NCBI RefSeq assembly: GCF_020711235.1
Contig: NZ_JAJFAV010000006.1
Location: forward strand, 124,001-188,000
DNA: 64,000 nt
DNA from: Hymenobacter sp. 15J16-1T3B
GTDB lineage: Bacteria > Bacteroidota > Bacteroidia > Cytophagales > Hymenobacteraceae
Reading direction: 5' to 3'
Position 1 is the first letter of the stretch, and the number at the start of each line of letters is the position of its first letter. Position numbers and translations under genes: made by a program. Below, piece by piece: positions 25,669 through 35,417 of the stretch. The notes beneath the pieces were generated by a model, which searched no databases, had not been told where the DNA came from, and was given only the letters and a program-made list of their open reading frames with translations.

Positions 25669-26913
25669 ATGAATAAATCCCTGCTCATCCTCGCCTACGC
25701 CGCGGGCCTGCTGGCCTTCACCGGCTGCGGCAACAAGGACGAAAAAGCCGCCGCGGCCGGCCCGCCGCCCGCCACGCCGGTGACCTTGGTATCGGCCCAA
25801 ACCACCGACGCCGTGTACTACGACCAGTACCCGGCCACCGTGGTAGCCCTCAACAACGTGGAGCTGCGCAGTCAGGTGGCGGGCTTTATCACCGGCATCT
25901 ACTTCAAGGAGGGCGAGGTGGTGCCCAAGGGCAAGACGCTCTACGAAATCGACCGGCGCAAGTACCAGGCGGCCTACCAGCAGGCGCTGGCTGGGCTGCG
26001 CAGCACCCAGGCCACGGCCCAAAACGCCAAGGTGAACCTGAACCGCTACGAGCGGCTGGCCCAGCAGGACGCCATTGCTCTGCAGATCGTGGACAATGCC
26101 CGCACGGCCTACGCCACGGCTCAGAGCCAAGTGGCCGTGGCCGAAGCCAGCGTGGCCGCCGCCCGCACCGACCTGAGCTACTCGCTGATTACGGCGCCGT
26201 TTACCGGCCGCATCGGCATTTCGCAGGTACGCCTGGGTTCCCAGGTCAGCCCCGGCAGCACCTTGCTCAACACCATCAGCGGCGAGGACCCCATGGGCGT
26301 GGACTTCGTGGTGCCCGAGGCCGACCTGGCCCGCTTCGCCGACATGCAGGGCAAAACCGGCGGCCGCGCCGACTCCACCTTCCGCCTGGAGCTGCCCGAC
26401 GGCACGCGCTACAACCAGCCGGGTAAGATCCTGGCCATCGACCGCGGCATCGACCAGCAGACGGGCACCGCCACGGTGCGCGTGCAGTTCTCGAACCCGG
26501 ACCGCAAGCTCAAGGATGGCATGAGCGCCGTGCTGCGCGTGCTTAACCGCACCTCGGGCCGCCGCATCGTGATTCCCTTCAAGGCCGTGACCGAGCAGAT
26601 GGGCGAAAACTTCGTCTTCGTGGCCGGCGACAGCAGCAAGGCCGAGCAGCGCAAGGTGCAGCTGGGCCCGCGCCTGCGCGACCAAATTGTGATTCTGGGC
26701 GGCATCAAGGAAGGCGACCAGGTGGTAACCGAGGGCCTGAACCGCCTGCGCGACGGCGGCCTGATTCAGGCCGGCTCGCCGGAACAGGCCGCCGCTGGCG
26801 GCGCCCCGGGCCAGCCCAACGGCGCTGCGGGCCAAGGTGCCGGCTCGGCGGCCAACGGCGGAGCCAGCACGGGCACCCCGGCTGCCCGCAACAGCAGCAA
26901 CGCCACCCGCTAA
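25669..26913 (+). CDS. RND membrane-fusion lipoprotein (AcrA/MexA type)
   Basis: A 414-residue periplasmic adaptor. ATG at 25669 gives a lipoprotein signal with FTGC (Cys about residue 19). After a short AAAAG linker come the barrel-sandwich/lipoyl halves (VVALNNVELRSQVAGFITGIYFKEGEVVPKGKTLYEID, about 60-98; and the matching YSLITAPFTGRIGISQVRLGSQVSPGSTL), a helical hairpin between them, and the beta-barrel and membrane-proximal domains. The last about 40 residues are a low-complexity Gly/Ala/Asn/Ser tail, which is unusual for AcrA. It bridges the pump (27204) and channel (24105). A 119-bp inverted repeat separates it from tolC. Confidence 0.95.
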   Translation: MNKSLLILAYAAGLLAFTGCGNKDEKAAAAGPPPATPVTLVSAQTTDAVYYDQYPATVVALNNVELRSQVAGFITGIYFKEGEVVPKGKTLYEIDRRKYQAAYQQALAGLRSTQATAQNAKVNLNRYERLAQQDAIALQIVDNARTAYATAQSQVAVAEASVAAARTDLSYSLITAPFTGRIGISQVRLGSQVSPGSTLLNTISGEDPMGVDFVVPEADLARFADMQGKTGGRADSTFRLELPDGTRYNQPGKILAIDRGIDQQTGTATVRVQFSNPDRKLKDGMSAVLRVLNRTSGRRIVIPFKAVTEQMGENFVFVAGDSSKAEQRKVQLGPRLRDQIVILGGIKEGDQVVTEGLNRLRDGGLIQAGSPEQAAAGGAPGQPNGAAGQGAGSAANGGASTGTPAARNSSNATR

Positions 26914-26925
26914 GGCGGATATGAA

Positions 26926-27045
26926 CGTCCTGTCGAGCGCCGCCGAGACATCTCGCGTGCTGATGTGGGATAGTAACTCATCGTTCAACGAGGAATTTAC
27001 TACCTGACCAAACACGCGAGATTCCTCGACAAGCTCGGAATGACG
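26926..27045. repeat. Inverted repeat in the MFP/pump gap (GTCGAG family)
   Basis: CGAGACATCTCGCGTG near the left end mirrors CACGCGAGATTCCTCG near the right end, between CGTCCTGTCGAG and CTCGGAATGACG. Related to the element at 54463-54567 and different from the one at 25496-25614. Confidence 0.75.
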
Positions 27046-27162
27046 CGCTGGTAGGCTGTTCAATGACTGGGCAACCCACCCATAGCCAACGCGGCTTTCT
27101 TCAAACCCAACTCACGCCATTCCGCTGACGCACACATAGCCTCCCCAGCCACTCGTCAGGCT

Positions 27163-27185
27163 CCCCCTCTGCGCCAAAGAGGGGG
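27163..27185 (+). promoter_or_regulatory. Hairpin just before the pump start
   Basis: CCCCCTCT (27163-27170) pairs with AGAGGGGG (27178-27185), 18 bp before ATG 27204. The following GGTGAGG is a plausible ribosome site, so the stem could influence initiation. Confidence 0.5.
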
Positions 27186-27203
27186 CCGGGGGGTGAGGTC
27201 CCT

Positions 27204-30200
27204 ATGATTGCAGAAACCTTTATTCGGCGCCCCGTCACGGCCATTGTCATCTCGCTGGTGATAGTGCTGGTGGGGGTGCTGGCCATCCTGAACCTGCCCG
27301 TGGGGCAGTACCCCGAGATTACGCCGCCCACCGTGTCGGTATCGGGCAACTACATCGGGGCCGACGCCCAAACCGTGGAGCAAACCGTGGCCACGCCCGT
27401 GGAGGTGCAGGTCAACGGCACGCCCGGCATGACCTACCTGCAGAGCAACAGCACCAGCAACGGGCAGATGAGCATGACGGTGAACTTCGAGGTGGGCACC
27501 AACATCAACATCGCCGCCCTCGACGTGCAAAACCGCGTGGGCATTGCCCTGCCCACGCTGCCGCAGGAGGTACAGCGCCTGGGCCTGACGGTGCGCAAGC
27601 GTAACCCCAGCATCCTGATGCTGGTGGCCATGTACGCGCCCAAAGGCACTCACAACACCACCTTCCTCGACAACTACGCCAACGTCTTCATCAAGGACGC
27701 CTTGCTACGCACCAAGGGCGTGGGCGACATTGTCTCGCGCGCCGACGACTTTTCGATGCGCGTGTGGCTCAACCCCGACAAACTCTCGCAGCTCGGCGTG
27801 ACGGCCCAGGAAGTGACGGCCGCCATTCAGGAGCAGAACGCGCAGATTGCCGCCGGCTCCATCGGCGCGCCGCCGGCCCAGACCGGGCAGACCTTCGAGT
27901 ACATCGTGTTTGTGAAGGGCCGCCTGACCTCCACCGAGGAATTCGGCGACATCGTGGTGAAAACCCGGCCCGAGGACGGCTCGGTGGTCTACCTCAAGGA
28001 CGTGGCCCGGCTGGAGCTGGGCAAGTTCAACTACTCCTCGAACTCCTTCGTGGACGGCAAGCGCGCCGCCTACCTGCTGGTGTACCAGGCCCCCGGCGCC
28101 AACGCGCTGGAAACCTTCGAAAACGTGAACAAGACGATGGTGCAGCTTAAAAAGAGCTTCCCCGCCGACCTGGATTACGTGGTGCCCTTCGAGGCCGCCT
28201 CGGTGGTGAAGGTATCCATCAACGAGGTGCTGCACACGCTCATCGAAGCCCTGGTGCTGGTCGTGATTGTGGTGTTCCTGTTTCTGCAGAGCTGGCGCTC
28301 CACGCTCATTCCGGTGCTGGCCATTCCGGTGTCCATCGTGGGCACCTTCCTGTTCTTCATTCCGCTGGGCTTCACCATCAACACGCTCACCATGTTCGGC
28401 TTCGTACTGGCCATCGGCATCGTGGTCGACGACGCCATCGTGGTGGTGGAAGCCGTGGAGCACAACATGAACGATCGGGGCCTCTCGCCGCTGGACGCCA
28501 CGCTGGCGGCCATGCGCGAAATTTCGGCCCCGGTTATTGCCATTGCCCTGATTCTGGCGGCCGTGTTCGTGCCGGTGGGCTTTATCCCGGGCATCACCGG
28601 GCGCCTCTACCAGCAGTTCGCCATTACCATTGCCATTTCGGTGCTGATTTCGGCCTTTGTGGCGCTTTCGCTCACGCCCGCCTTGTGCGTGCTGCTGCTC
28701 AAGCCCCACAAGCGCGACGAAAACTCCACCGGCCTCGACAAGTTCTTCTACCGCTTCAACACTTGGTTTGACCGCGTGACGGGCAAGTATGGCCGGGGCG
28801 TGCAGCGCGGCATCAAACACTCGCGCCTGGTGGTCGTCATCCTCATCTGCGTGGTGGCGGGCACGGCCTTGCTGTTCAAGAGCAAGCCCTCGGGCTTTAT
28901 TCCGACCGAGGACGAAGGCCGCCTAATCGTGACCTTCAACCTGCCCGAAGCCGCTTCCACGGAGCGCACCGTGAGCACGCTGCACGGCATTATGAAGGAG
29001 CTGAGCCAGGTGAAGGGCATTGCGCACTACGCCGGCCTCGGGGGCCTGAACGCGGTGAACTTCTCCTCCAAGTCGAACAGCGGCACGGTGTTCTGCCAGC
29101 TGCAGCCCTGGGAGGACCGCAAGGAAAAGGAAGTACAGCTGCAGGGCCTGATCGAGACGGTGCAGAAGCGCCTGAGCCGCTTCAAGGAAGCCAACATCGT
29201 GGTGATTTCGCCCCCGGCCATTCCGGGCCTGGGCAACACCGGCGGCTTCTCCTTCGTGCTGCAGGAGCGCGAGGCCGGCGGCGACATCCGCAACTTCGAC
29301 GCGACGCTGCAGAAGTTTCTGGGTGCCCTGCGCCAGCGCAAGGAACTGGCCGGTCCGTTCTCGTTCTTCACCGCCAACACCCCGGGCTACCAGCTCACCA
29401 TCGACCGCGAAAAAGCCAAGAAGCTTGGCGTCTCGATTTCCGACATCGGTACGGCCCTGCGCACCTACCTGGGCTCGGCCTACGTGAACGACTTCACCCT
29501 CTACGGCCGCAACTTCCGCGTCGTCACCCAGGCCGACTCGGCCTACCGCGGCGACATCTCGAACCTGGGCCAGTATTTCGTGCGCAGCAACCAGGGCGCC
29601 ATGGTGCCGCTGAGCACGCTCACCAGCTACAAGCGCACCGAGTCGGCCCCGCTGATTTCGCACTACAACCTGTTCCGCTCGGCCGAAATCAACGGCAACG
29701 CGGCCCCGGGCTACTCCTCCGGCGACGCCATCAAGGCCCTGCAGGAAACGGCGGCCCAGAATCTGCCCCAGGGCTATGGCTACGAATTCTCGGGCCTCTC
29801 GCGCGAGGAGTTGCTGGCCGGCGGGCAGACGGTGTACATCTTCGCCCTCTCGCTGATTTTCGTGTTCCTGTTCCTGGCCGCGCTCTACGAAAGCTGGTCG
29901 GTGCCCTTCTCGGTGCTGCTGGCCGTGCCGCTGGGCGCCTTCGGCGCCATTCTGGCGCTGTACTTCCTGCCCAAGCTGACCAACAACGTGTACGCGCAGA
30001 TCGGTCTGATTACGCTTATCGGGTTGTCGGCCAAAAACGCCATTCTGATCATCGAATTCGCCAAGGAGCGCGTGGACAAGGGCATGCCGCTGGTCGAAGC
30101 TACCCTGGAAGCCGTGCGCCTGCGTCTGCGCCCCATCGTGATGACCTCGCTGGCCTTTATCCTGGGCGTGTTGCCGCTGGTATTTGCCTCGGGCGCCGGC

Positions 30201-30437
30201 GCCCAAAGCCGCCAAACCATTGGCTGGACGGTGCTCGGCGGCATGCTCTCGGCCACCTTGCTGGCCATCTTCATCGTGCCGGTACTCTACGTCATCATCA
30301 CCCGCCTGGCCTACGGCAAAGCCAAGCTGGCCGAACTGGAAGCCAACTACCAGCCCGACGAGGAGCACGGCGGCCCCCACCGCGACGGCGACGAGTCGGC
30401 CGGCGAGGGCAACCACCCGGCCCCGCAGCCGGCCTAA
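27204..30437 (+). CDS. RND inner-membrane drug-efflux pump (AcrB type, HAE-1)
   Basis: A 1077-residue proton-driven exporter of drugs and other amphiphiles, as a trimer. Start at ATG 27204 (MIAETFIRRPVTAIVIS). Twelve transmembrane segments are arranged as in AcrB, with two large periplasmic loops. The proton-relay pair is intact in TM4 (LAIGIVVDDAIVVVEAVEHNM, the two Asp), as is the TM10 lysine in LIGLSAKNAILIIEFAKE. Signatures such as PTLPQEVQRLGLTVRK and SIGAPPAQTGQ (periplasmic) match the HAE-1 family. The last about 25 residues are acidic and Gly/Pro-rich. It is the third gene of the operon and closes with a strong terminator at 30453. Confidence 0.97.
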   Translation: MIAETFIRRPVTAIVISLVIVLVGVLAILNLPVGQYPEITPPTVSVSGNYIGADAQTVEQTVATPVEVQVNGTPGMTYLQSNSTSNGQMSMTVNFEVGTNINIAALDVQNRVGIALPTLPQEVQRLGLTVRKRNPSILMLVAMYAPKGTHNTTFLDNYANVFIKDALLRTKGVGDIVSRADDFSMRVWLNPDKLSQLGVTAQEVTAAIQEQNAQIAAGSIGAPPAQTGQTFEYIVFVKGRLTSTEEFGDIVVKTRPEDGSVVYLKDVARLELGKFNYSSNSFVDGKRAAYLLVYQAPGANALETFENVNKTMVQLKKSFPADLDYVVPFEAASVVKVSINEVLHTLIEALVLVVIVVFLFLQSWRSTLIPVLAIPVSIVGTFLFFIPLGFTINTLTMFGFVLAIGIVVDDAIVVVEAVEHNMNDRGLSPLDATLAAMREISAPVIAIALILAAVFVPVGFIPGITGRLYQQFAITIAISVLISAFVALSLTPALCVLLLKPHKRDENSTGLDKFFYRFNTWFDRVTGKYGRGVQRGIKHSRLVVVILICVVAGTALLFKSKPSGFIPTEDEGRLIVTFNLPEAASTERTVSTLHGIMKELSQVKGIAHYAGLGGLNAVNFSSKSNSGTVFCQLQPWEDRKEKEVQLQGLIETVQKRLSRFKEANIVVISPPAIPGLGNTGGFSFVLQEREAGGDIRNFDATLQKFLGALRQRKELAGPFSFFTANTPGYQLTIDREKAKKLGVSISDIGTALRTYLGSAYVNDFTLYGRNFRVVTQADSAYRGDISNLGQYFVRSNQGAMVPLSTLTSYKRTESAPLISHYNLFRSAEINGNAAPGYSSGDAIKALQETAAQNLPQGYGYEFSGLSREELLAGGQTVYIFALSLIFVFLFLAALYESWSVPFSVLLAVPLGAFGAILALYFLPKLTNNVYAQIGLITLIGLSAKNAILIIEFAKERVDKGMPLVEATLEAVRLRLRPIVMTSLAFILGVLPLVFASGAGAQSRQTIGWTVLGGMLSATLLAIFIVPVLYVIITRLAYGKAKLAELEANYQPDEEHGGPHRDGDESAGEGNHPAPQPA

Positions 30438-30858
30438 CCCGGCTGGAAACGCAACAGCGGCGGCGCGAACCAATCTGGTTCGCGCCGCCGCTGTTTTATG
30501 GATGGTTACGCGCCGATCAGCCCGCTGGCGCTGCCGCCGGGCCGGGGGCCTTGCCCGCCTGGTTCAGCCGCTCAGGCTCAGCCGTTAATCGGTCCGGAGC
30601 GCGCGACGGCACCGAAGCCGCTGCAACGACCGAAATGAGGCCAAAACATGACGAATATCTGCTTCGGCACGACGGATATCAAGCCGAAAGGGTGTCCTGG
30701 GCCACCAGGACAGCGTAATTTAGGGGGAACTGTGAAGGGGTAGCGCCGAGCGGGCGCTGGGAAGTAAGCACAACCATTCGTTGCCGCGCATTGAAGGCGC
30801 CGCCCGCTGTCGGGCGGCAAAAGGAAGAAAGCGGCCGGGCGCCCCGGTCCCCATTGCT
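30438..30858. other. Intergenic region after the pump operon
   Basis: About 421 bp containing the terminator at 30453-30495 and a small stem GTCCTGG/CCAGGAC (30694-30711). I see no supported gene. Confidence 0.5.
30453..30495 (+). terminator. Strong intrinsic terminator of the efflux operon
   Basis: A perfect 19-nt arm (30453-30471) pairs with 30477-30495 around loop AATCT and is followed by TTTTA. Confidence 0.9.
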
Positions 30859-32880
30859 ATGTCCTCTTCCTCCGTCCTCTACGACTTACTGATCATCCTG
30901 CTGCTGTCGGTGGGCGTGACGCTGCTCTTCAACCGCATCAAGTTGCCCTCCATCATCGGCTTCCTGGTAACGGGCATGCTGGCCGGGCCCTACGCGCTGG
31001 CGCTGGTGAAAGCCCCGCACAAGGTCGACCACATTGCCGAGCTGGGCGTGATGCTGCTCATGTTCACCATCGGCTTGGAGTTTTCGGTGCACAGCCTGAT
31101 GCGCATCAAACGGGCTGTGTTCTTGGGCGGCGCGCTGCAGGTGGGCCTCACCGTGGGCGTGGTAGCCGTGCTGGCCATGGCCGCGGGCAGTCCGCCGGGC
31201 GCCGCCGTGTTTTGGGGTTTTCTGCTGGCGCTCAGCAGCACGGCCATCGTGCTCAAGCTCATGCAGGAGCACATGGAGGTGGAATCCATGCACGGCCAGA
31301 TCGTGCTGGCCATCCTGATTTTTCAGGACCTGGTGGTGGTGCCCATGATGCTGCTCGTGCCCTTGCTTAGCGGGCAGGGCGTGGGCTCCTCCTGGCTGAC
31401 CCTGGGCATCATGCTCGCCAAAATGCTGGCGGTGCTGGCGCTGGTGGTGCTCGGCAGCCGCTACCTCATGCCCCGGCTGCTGCTGCTGGTGGTGCGCACC
31501 CGCAGCCGCGAGCTGTTTTTGCTCACCATCATCGGCACCTGCCTGGGCGTGGCCTGGCTTACCGAAGTGGCCGGCCTCTCCATGGCCCTGGGCGCCTTTT
31601 TGGCCGGGCTCATCATCTCCGAGTCGGAGTACAGCTACGAGGCGGTGAGCAACGTGCTCCCGTTCCGCGAGATATTCGCCAGCTTCTTCTTCGTGTCCAT
31701 CGGCATGCTGTTCGACGTGCACGTGCTGCTGGAGCACCCGGTGCAGATTCTGCTCATTACCCTGGGCGTGATGCTGCTGAAAACGCTGCTGACGCCCGCC
31801 GCTGCCGTGTTTTTGTACATCCCGGTGCGCGAGGTGCTGCTGGCGGCCCTGGCGCTGTGCCAGGTCGGGGAGTTTTCCTTTGTGCTGTCGCGCGTGGGGG
31901 TCGAGGCCGGGCTGATTTCCCCCGATGAGTACCAGATCTTCCTCGCCATTTCGGTGCTCACCATGTGCTGCACCCCGCTCGTGTCGATGGGGGCCGAACC
32001 GGTGGTGGCGTGGGTGATGGGCCGGCCGCTGCTGCAGAAGCTGGAGCGGCAGCTGCACCCGCCCACGCCCACTCCGCTGCTGCCCCTGGCCGCGCCCGAA
32101 ACTCCGCTGTCCGACCACCTCGTGGTGGTGGGTTACGGGCTCAACGGCCGCAACCTGGTGCGGGCGGCGCGGGCCATGAAGCTGCCCTACATCATCCTGG
32201 AAGCCGACGCCGACAAGGTGCACCGCGGCCTGAAGCGCGGGGAGCGAATCGTGTACGGCGACGTAACGCACCAGCACGTGCTCGAGCACCTGGGCGTGGC
32301 GCGGGCCCGTGTGGTGATGCTGGCCATTTCCGACCCGGCCGCCAGCCTGCGGGCCGTCGTCACCATCCGCCGCCTCAACCCCGACGTGTGCATCGTGGTG
32401 CGCACCCTCTACCTGCACGAGCGGAAACAGCTCTACCAGGTGGGCGCCACGGAGGTCATTTCGGAAGAGCAGGAAACGAGCATGGAGGTGCTGGCCCACG
32501 TGCTGGCCCGCTTCATGGTGCCGGTATGCGAAATCGACCGGCTCATCGACGAGCTGCGCCACGGCGGCCACGCCATGCGCCGCCGCCGCTCCCTCGACGA
32601 GGCGGCGTGGTCCCGGCTGCACCTGCGCTTCGTCGAGTCGGAGCTGGCCACCGTGCCGGTCGACGCCGACCCGGGGGCGCATTTCGTCGGCAAGAGCTGC
32701 CTGCACTCCGACGTGCAGGAGCGCTTCGGCCTGAGCCTGCTGGCCATCCGCCGCGACGGGCACCTGCTGGACCCGCTCAGCCAGGATACCACCATCTGCC
32801 TGCACGACACGCTGTACGTGTTCGGCAAGCCCGAGCAGGTCAACCGCCTGGCCCACGAGGTGCAGCCCAGTGAGGTGTAG
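30859..32880 (+). CDS. KefB/CPA2-type cation/proton antiporter with TrkA domains
   Basis: A 673-residue inner-membrane antiporter of the CPA2 family. ATG at 30859 gives MSSSSVLYDLLIILLLSVGVTLLF as the first helix. About twelve helices fill residues 1-395, with the ion-binding region at FQDLVVVPMM and EVAGLSMALGAFLAGLIIS. A TrkA-N (RCK) nucleotide-binding domain begins at LSDHLVVVGYGLNGRNLVRAARAMKLPYIILEADADKVHRG, and a TrkA-C domain occupies the last about 110 residues. This layout fits K+/H+ exchange gated by NAD(H) or other ligands (KefB/KefC-like); a glutathione-sensing role is unlikely to be decidable here. It stands alone, possibly for pH or osmotic control. Confidence 0.93.
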   Translation: MSSSSVLYDLLIILLLSVGVTLLFNRIKLPSIIGFLVTGMLAGPYALALVKAPHKVDHIAELGVMLLMFTIGLEFSVHSLMRIKRAVFLGGALQVGLTVGVVAVLAMAAGSPPGAAVFWGFLLALSSTAIVLKLMQEHMEVESMHGQIVLAILIFQDLVVVPMMLLVPLLSGQGVGSSWLTLGIMLAKMLAVLALVVLGSRYLMPRLLLLVVRTRSRELFLLTIIGTCLGVAWLTEVAGLSMALGAFLAGLIISESEYSYEAVSNVLPFREIFASFFFVSIGMLFDVHVLLEHPVQILLITLGVMLLKTLLTPAAAVFLYIPVREVLLAALALCQVGEFSFVLSRVGVEAGLISPDEYQIFLAISVLTMCCTPLVSMGAEPVVAWVMGRPLLQKLERQLHPPTPTPLLPLAAPETPLSDHLVVVGYGLNGRNLVRAARAMKLPYIILEADADKVHRGLKRGERIVYGDVTHQHVLEHLGVARARVVMLAISDPAASLRAVVTIRRLNPDVCIVVRTLYLHERKQLYQVGATEVISEEQETSMEVLAHVLARFMVPVCEIDRLIDELRHGGHAMRRRRSLDEAAWSRLHLRFVESELATVPVDADPGAHFVGKSCLHSDVQERFGLSLLAIRRDGHLLDPLSQDTTICLHDTLYVFGKPEQVNRLAHEVQPSEV

Positions 32881-33013
32881 CGGCGGTCTGCGGGGAGGCG
32901 GGGCTTGGGCCAGGGGCTCTTGGCGGAGCGTATGGCACTACCAATGCCGGCGTGCCGCACTGGGACGAAATGAGCAGCTTCTACCCCGAAAGGCTGGGCA
33001 GGTCGGGGGCAGG

Positions 33014-35206
33014 TTACTGTACCTTAGCACATTGGCAATGCACGCGAATATCACGGGAGACGCCGGAGGTGTTGGCCACGCGCAGCGTCCAGAGGTTGGG
33101 CGCGCCGACGGGGTCTTCCACCCCGCTGAAGAGCACCACCATGCCGTCGGCGTAGCCGGCGGGCGTGATGTTGCGGAAGCCGCCCCCGCCGCCGAGCAGG
33201 CGGGTGCCCGCCGGGCACGGCACCTGCAGGGTGGACAGTGTGTTGGTGGCCACCGTCGCGTCAATCGATTGGATGCTGAGCCCCACCTCGAAGTTGCCGC
33301 TGGCGCGCACGTTGCCGGTCACGTCCAAGGCCGCCTGGGGGTTGCTGGTATTGATGCCCACGTTGCCGCCGGGCTTGAGATAGAGACGGTAGTCGGCCAC
33401 GCCGGTTTGGGCCACGTTTAGCCCCCCGCCGTCCAGGTTGAAGTGCCAGCGGCTGGTGCCCCCGGCGTCTTTCCACGACACCAGGTCGCTGGCAGTGCCG
33501 GTGCCCTGCACGCTCAGCGGCCGGTCGGGGGCGGCGGTGCCGATGCCCACCAGCCCGCTGCCGAGCACCGTCAGGCGGGGGGTGCCGCTGGTGCCCAGCT
33601 GCAGCGGGCCGTTCAGCTCGTTGACGATGCCGAGGGTGGTGCTGCCGTCGGCGGGGTAGCCCAGGTAGCCGCCCCGGCTGGCGCCGAAGCCGTTGGGGAA
33701 GAACGTGAGGTAGGTGTGCTTGCCGGGGCCCGTGCCGCCGAGCTGCAGGGCGTTGGCGTCGGCTTCGATGCGCTGCCGGCCGAGCACGTGCAGGGTTTCC
33801 TGCGGGTCGGTCAGCCCGATGCCCACGCGCCCGCTGTTGCCAATGGCCAGGCGGGCGGTGGAGTTGGTAAAGAAGGTCAGCCCGAAGCGGTTGGGGCTGC
33901 CGGCGCTGCGGGCCGAGGCAATGACCTCGCCCGAATTGGTGCCGAAGCGCAGCCCGTTGCCGTTGACCGTGCCGTCGTTGACGCCGCTCACGTCCAGGTT
34001 TACCCCGCCGTTCACGTTGAGCCGGTCCGAGCCGCTGCTGGTGCCCACGCCCACGTTGCCGGCGTTGTCGACGCGCAGACCCTCGGACCCGCCGTCGTTC
34101 GAGAGCCAGTTGCCGTTGAGGCTCAGGGTGGTGGTGGCCGTGTGGTTGCCCAGGTTGTCGCCCTGCCCGCTGGGCGTGGCGCCCGCGCTGAGGTTGCCGG
34201 CCGCGTCCACCGTCACCACCCGGGCCCCGGTGCCGGCCAGCGCGTCGAAGCGGGTGGCGCCGGCCACGTGCAGGGGCACCTGCGGAGCAGTGGTGCCCAC
34301 GCCCAGGCGTCCGGCCTGCACCGTCAGCACGTTGGCATCGGCCGTGGGCAGGTAAATCTGGGTACCGAACAGCAGGTCGCGCCCCGTGCCCGCCGTCGAC
34401 TCGCCCCCGGCATACACGTCGCCGTCGGTGTAGCTGACCTGCACCGAGCCGTTGCTGGTCAGTCGGCTGAACCGCAGCTGGTACTGCTGCCCGGCCTGCA
34501 CCGGCAGCGCAGTGCCCAGTGTAAAGCTCAGCGGGCCGCCCCCGAACAAGGGCGTGGTCACTTGCGCCGCCACTGTGGTGGCCGGCAGCGGGCCCACCAC
34601 GTCGAGGCGGGCCGAGCCGGTGGTAGCCGTGCTCTGGGTGCTCAGCATCACCGACACCACCTTGAGCGCGCCGGTTTGCTGCACCGTAAAGCTTTGCCAG
34701 GTACCCGAGCCCATGGTGGCCCCGCCCGCCACCGTGCCGCTGGAACCCGCATCGGCTACCAGGGTGGCGGTGTTGTAGGTGCCGGGCGAGCTGCTGATGG
34801 CCAGCGTCTGGCTGCCGGCCGCTACGGTGGTGGCCCGGGTTAGGGCGCCGCCTAACTGCACCTCGCTACCGGTCTTGCTCAGGCCGTTGCCGGCGCCCAC
34901 GGTGGCCTGCTGGGCGCTGGGCAGGCGGTTCCACTGGCCGGCGAAGAAGTACCAGAAGCCGGGCTCGGGCCCGTCGGTCTGGAACACCATCAGGCCCAGG
35001 GGCACGTTCGTCATGGCCGTGCGCTGGGCCTCGCTCAGGCGCGGGATGAGCAAGCCCTTGTCGGTGCTGCTGATGTCCAGCGCCGCTTTCGGGTCGGGCG
35101 TGGCCGTGCCGATGCCCACCGTGCCCGGCGTTTGGGCGTGAAGAGCGGTGGGCAGCCCCAGCAGCAGGCTGCCCGCGACAAGAAAGCGGGAGTAACGGTT
35201 TGTCAT
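33014..35206 (-). CDS. Large secreted surface protein with GIG repeats
   Basis: A 730-residue exported protein from ATG at 35206, signal peptide ending at ALHAQTPG. It opens with the VGIGTATPDPKAALDISSTDKG block shared with the gene at 35418-36959, then many repeats of the type VGIGT..P...LHV.G (GVGTSSGSDRLNVNGG, VGIGLTDPQETLHVLGRQR, VGIGTAAPDRPLSVQG, VGINTSNPQAALDVTGN). The middle holds a Thr/Gly-rich region (about 100-260) with a beta-rich adhesion-like or lectin-like segment. The C-terminus ends with VHCQCAKVQ; no T9SS sorting domain is obvious. Such proteins in Bacteroidota are cell-surface or tail-fibre-like; function is unknown. It follows its paralog in the same direction, 211 bp apart. 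Confidence 0.8.
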   Translation of the reverse strand: MTNRYSRFLVAGSLLLGLPTALHAQTPGTVGIGTATPDPKAALDISSTDKGLLIPRLSEAQRTAMTNVPLGLMVFQTDGPEPGFWYFFAGQWNRLPSAQQATVGAGNGLSKTGSEVQLGGALTRATTVAAGSQTLAISSSPGTYNTATLVADAGSSGTVAGGATMGSGTWQSFTVQQTGALKVVSVMLSTQSTATTGSARLDVVGPLPATTVAAQVTTPLFGGGPLSFTLGTALPVQAGQQYQLRFSRLTSNGSVQVSYTDGDVYAGGESTAGTGRDLLFGTQIYLPTADANVLTVQAGRLGVGTTAPQVPLHVAGATRFDALAGTGARVVTVDAAGNLSAGATPSGQGDNLGNHTATTTLSLNGNWLSNDGGSEGLRVDNAGNVGVGTSSGSDRLNVNGGVNLDVSGVNDGTVNGNGLRFGTNSGEVIASARSAGSPNRFGLTFFTNSTARLAIGNSGRVGIGLTDPQETLHVLGRQRIEADANALQLGGTGPGKHTYLTFFPNGFGASRGGYLGYPADGSTTLGIVNELNGPLQLGTSGTPRLTVLGSGLVGIGTAAPDRPLSVQGTGTASDLVSWKDAGGTSRWHFNLDGGGLNVAQTGVADYRLYLKPGGNVGINTSNPQAALDVTGNVRASGNFEVGLSIQSIDATVATNTLSTLQVPCPAGTRLLGGGGGFRNITPAGYADGMVVLFSGVEDPVGAPNLWTLRVANTSGVSRDIRVHCQCAKVQ
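34913..35139. repeat. 227-bp exact direct repeat, copy 1
   Basis: As read, identical to 36681-36907. It encodes the start of the mature parts of the two surface proteins (the AQTPGTVGIG..NRLPSA region). Confidence 0.9.
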
Positions 35207-35417
35207 AGCTAGGTGTGTAGCAAGAAAGGAAGGGAAATGGAAGGCGGGCAACTACCCGCTGACCGGAACTCCGGGGCGGGCAAGGAGGCGAAGCCGGCCG
35301 TAGGCTAGGCCACCGACGGCAGCCAAGGCGTAAGCAGTCCGGCCACCGGAGCCGCCGGCAGGCAAGCCAGGACAGAAGCGGCAGGGCCAAAGCCGCGCGG
35401 CTTTGGCCCTGCGGGTG

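Noticed and set aside
28923-30473. 516-codon minus frame opposite the AcrB-type pump
   Set aside because: Shadow of a gene with conserved RND residues.
30886-32856. 656-codon minus frame opposite the KefB-like gene
   Set aside because: Composition typical of an antisense shadow; the + frame has twelve helices and TrkA domains.
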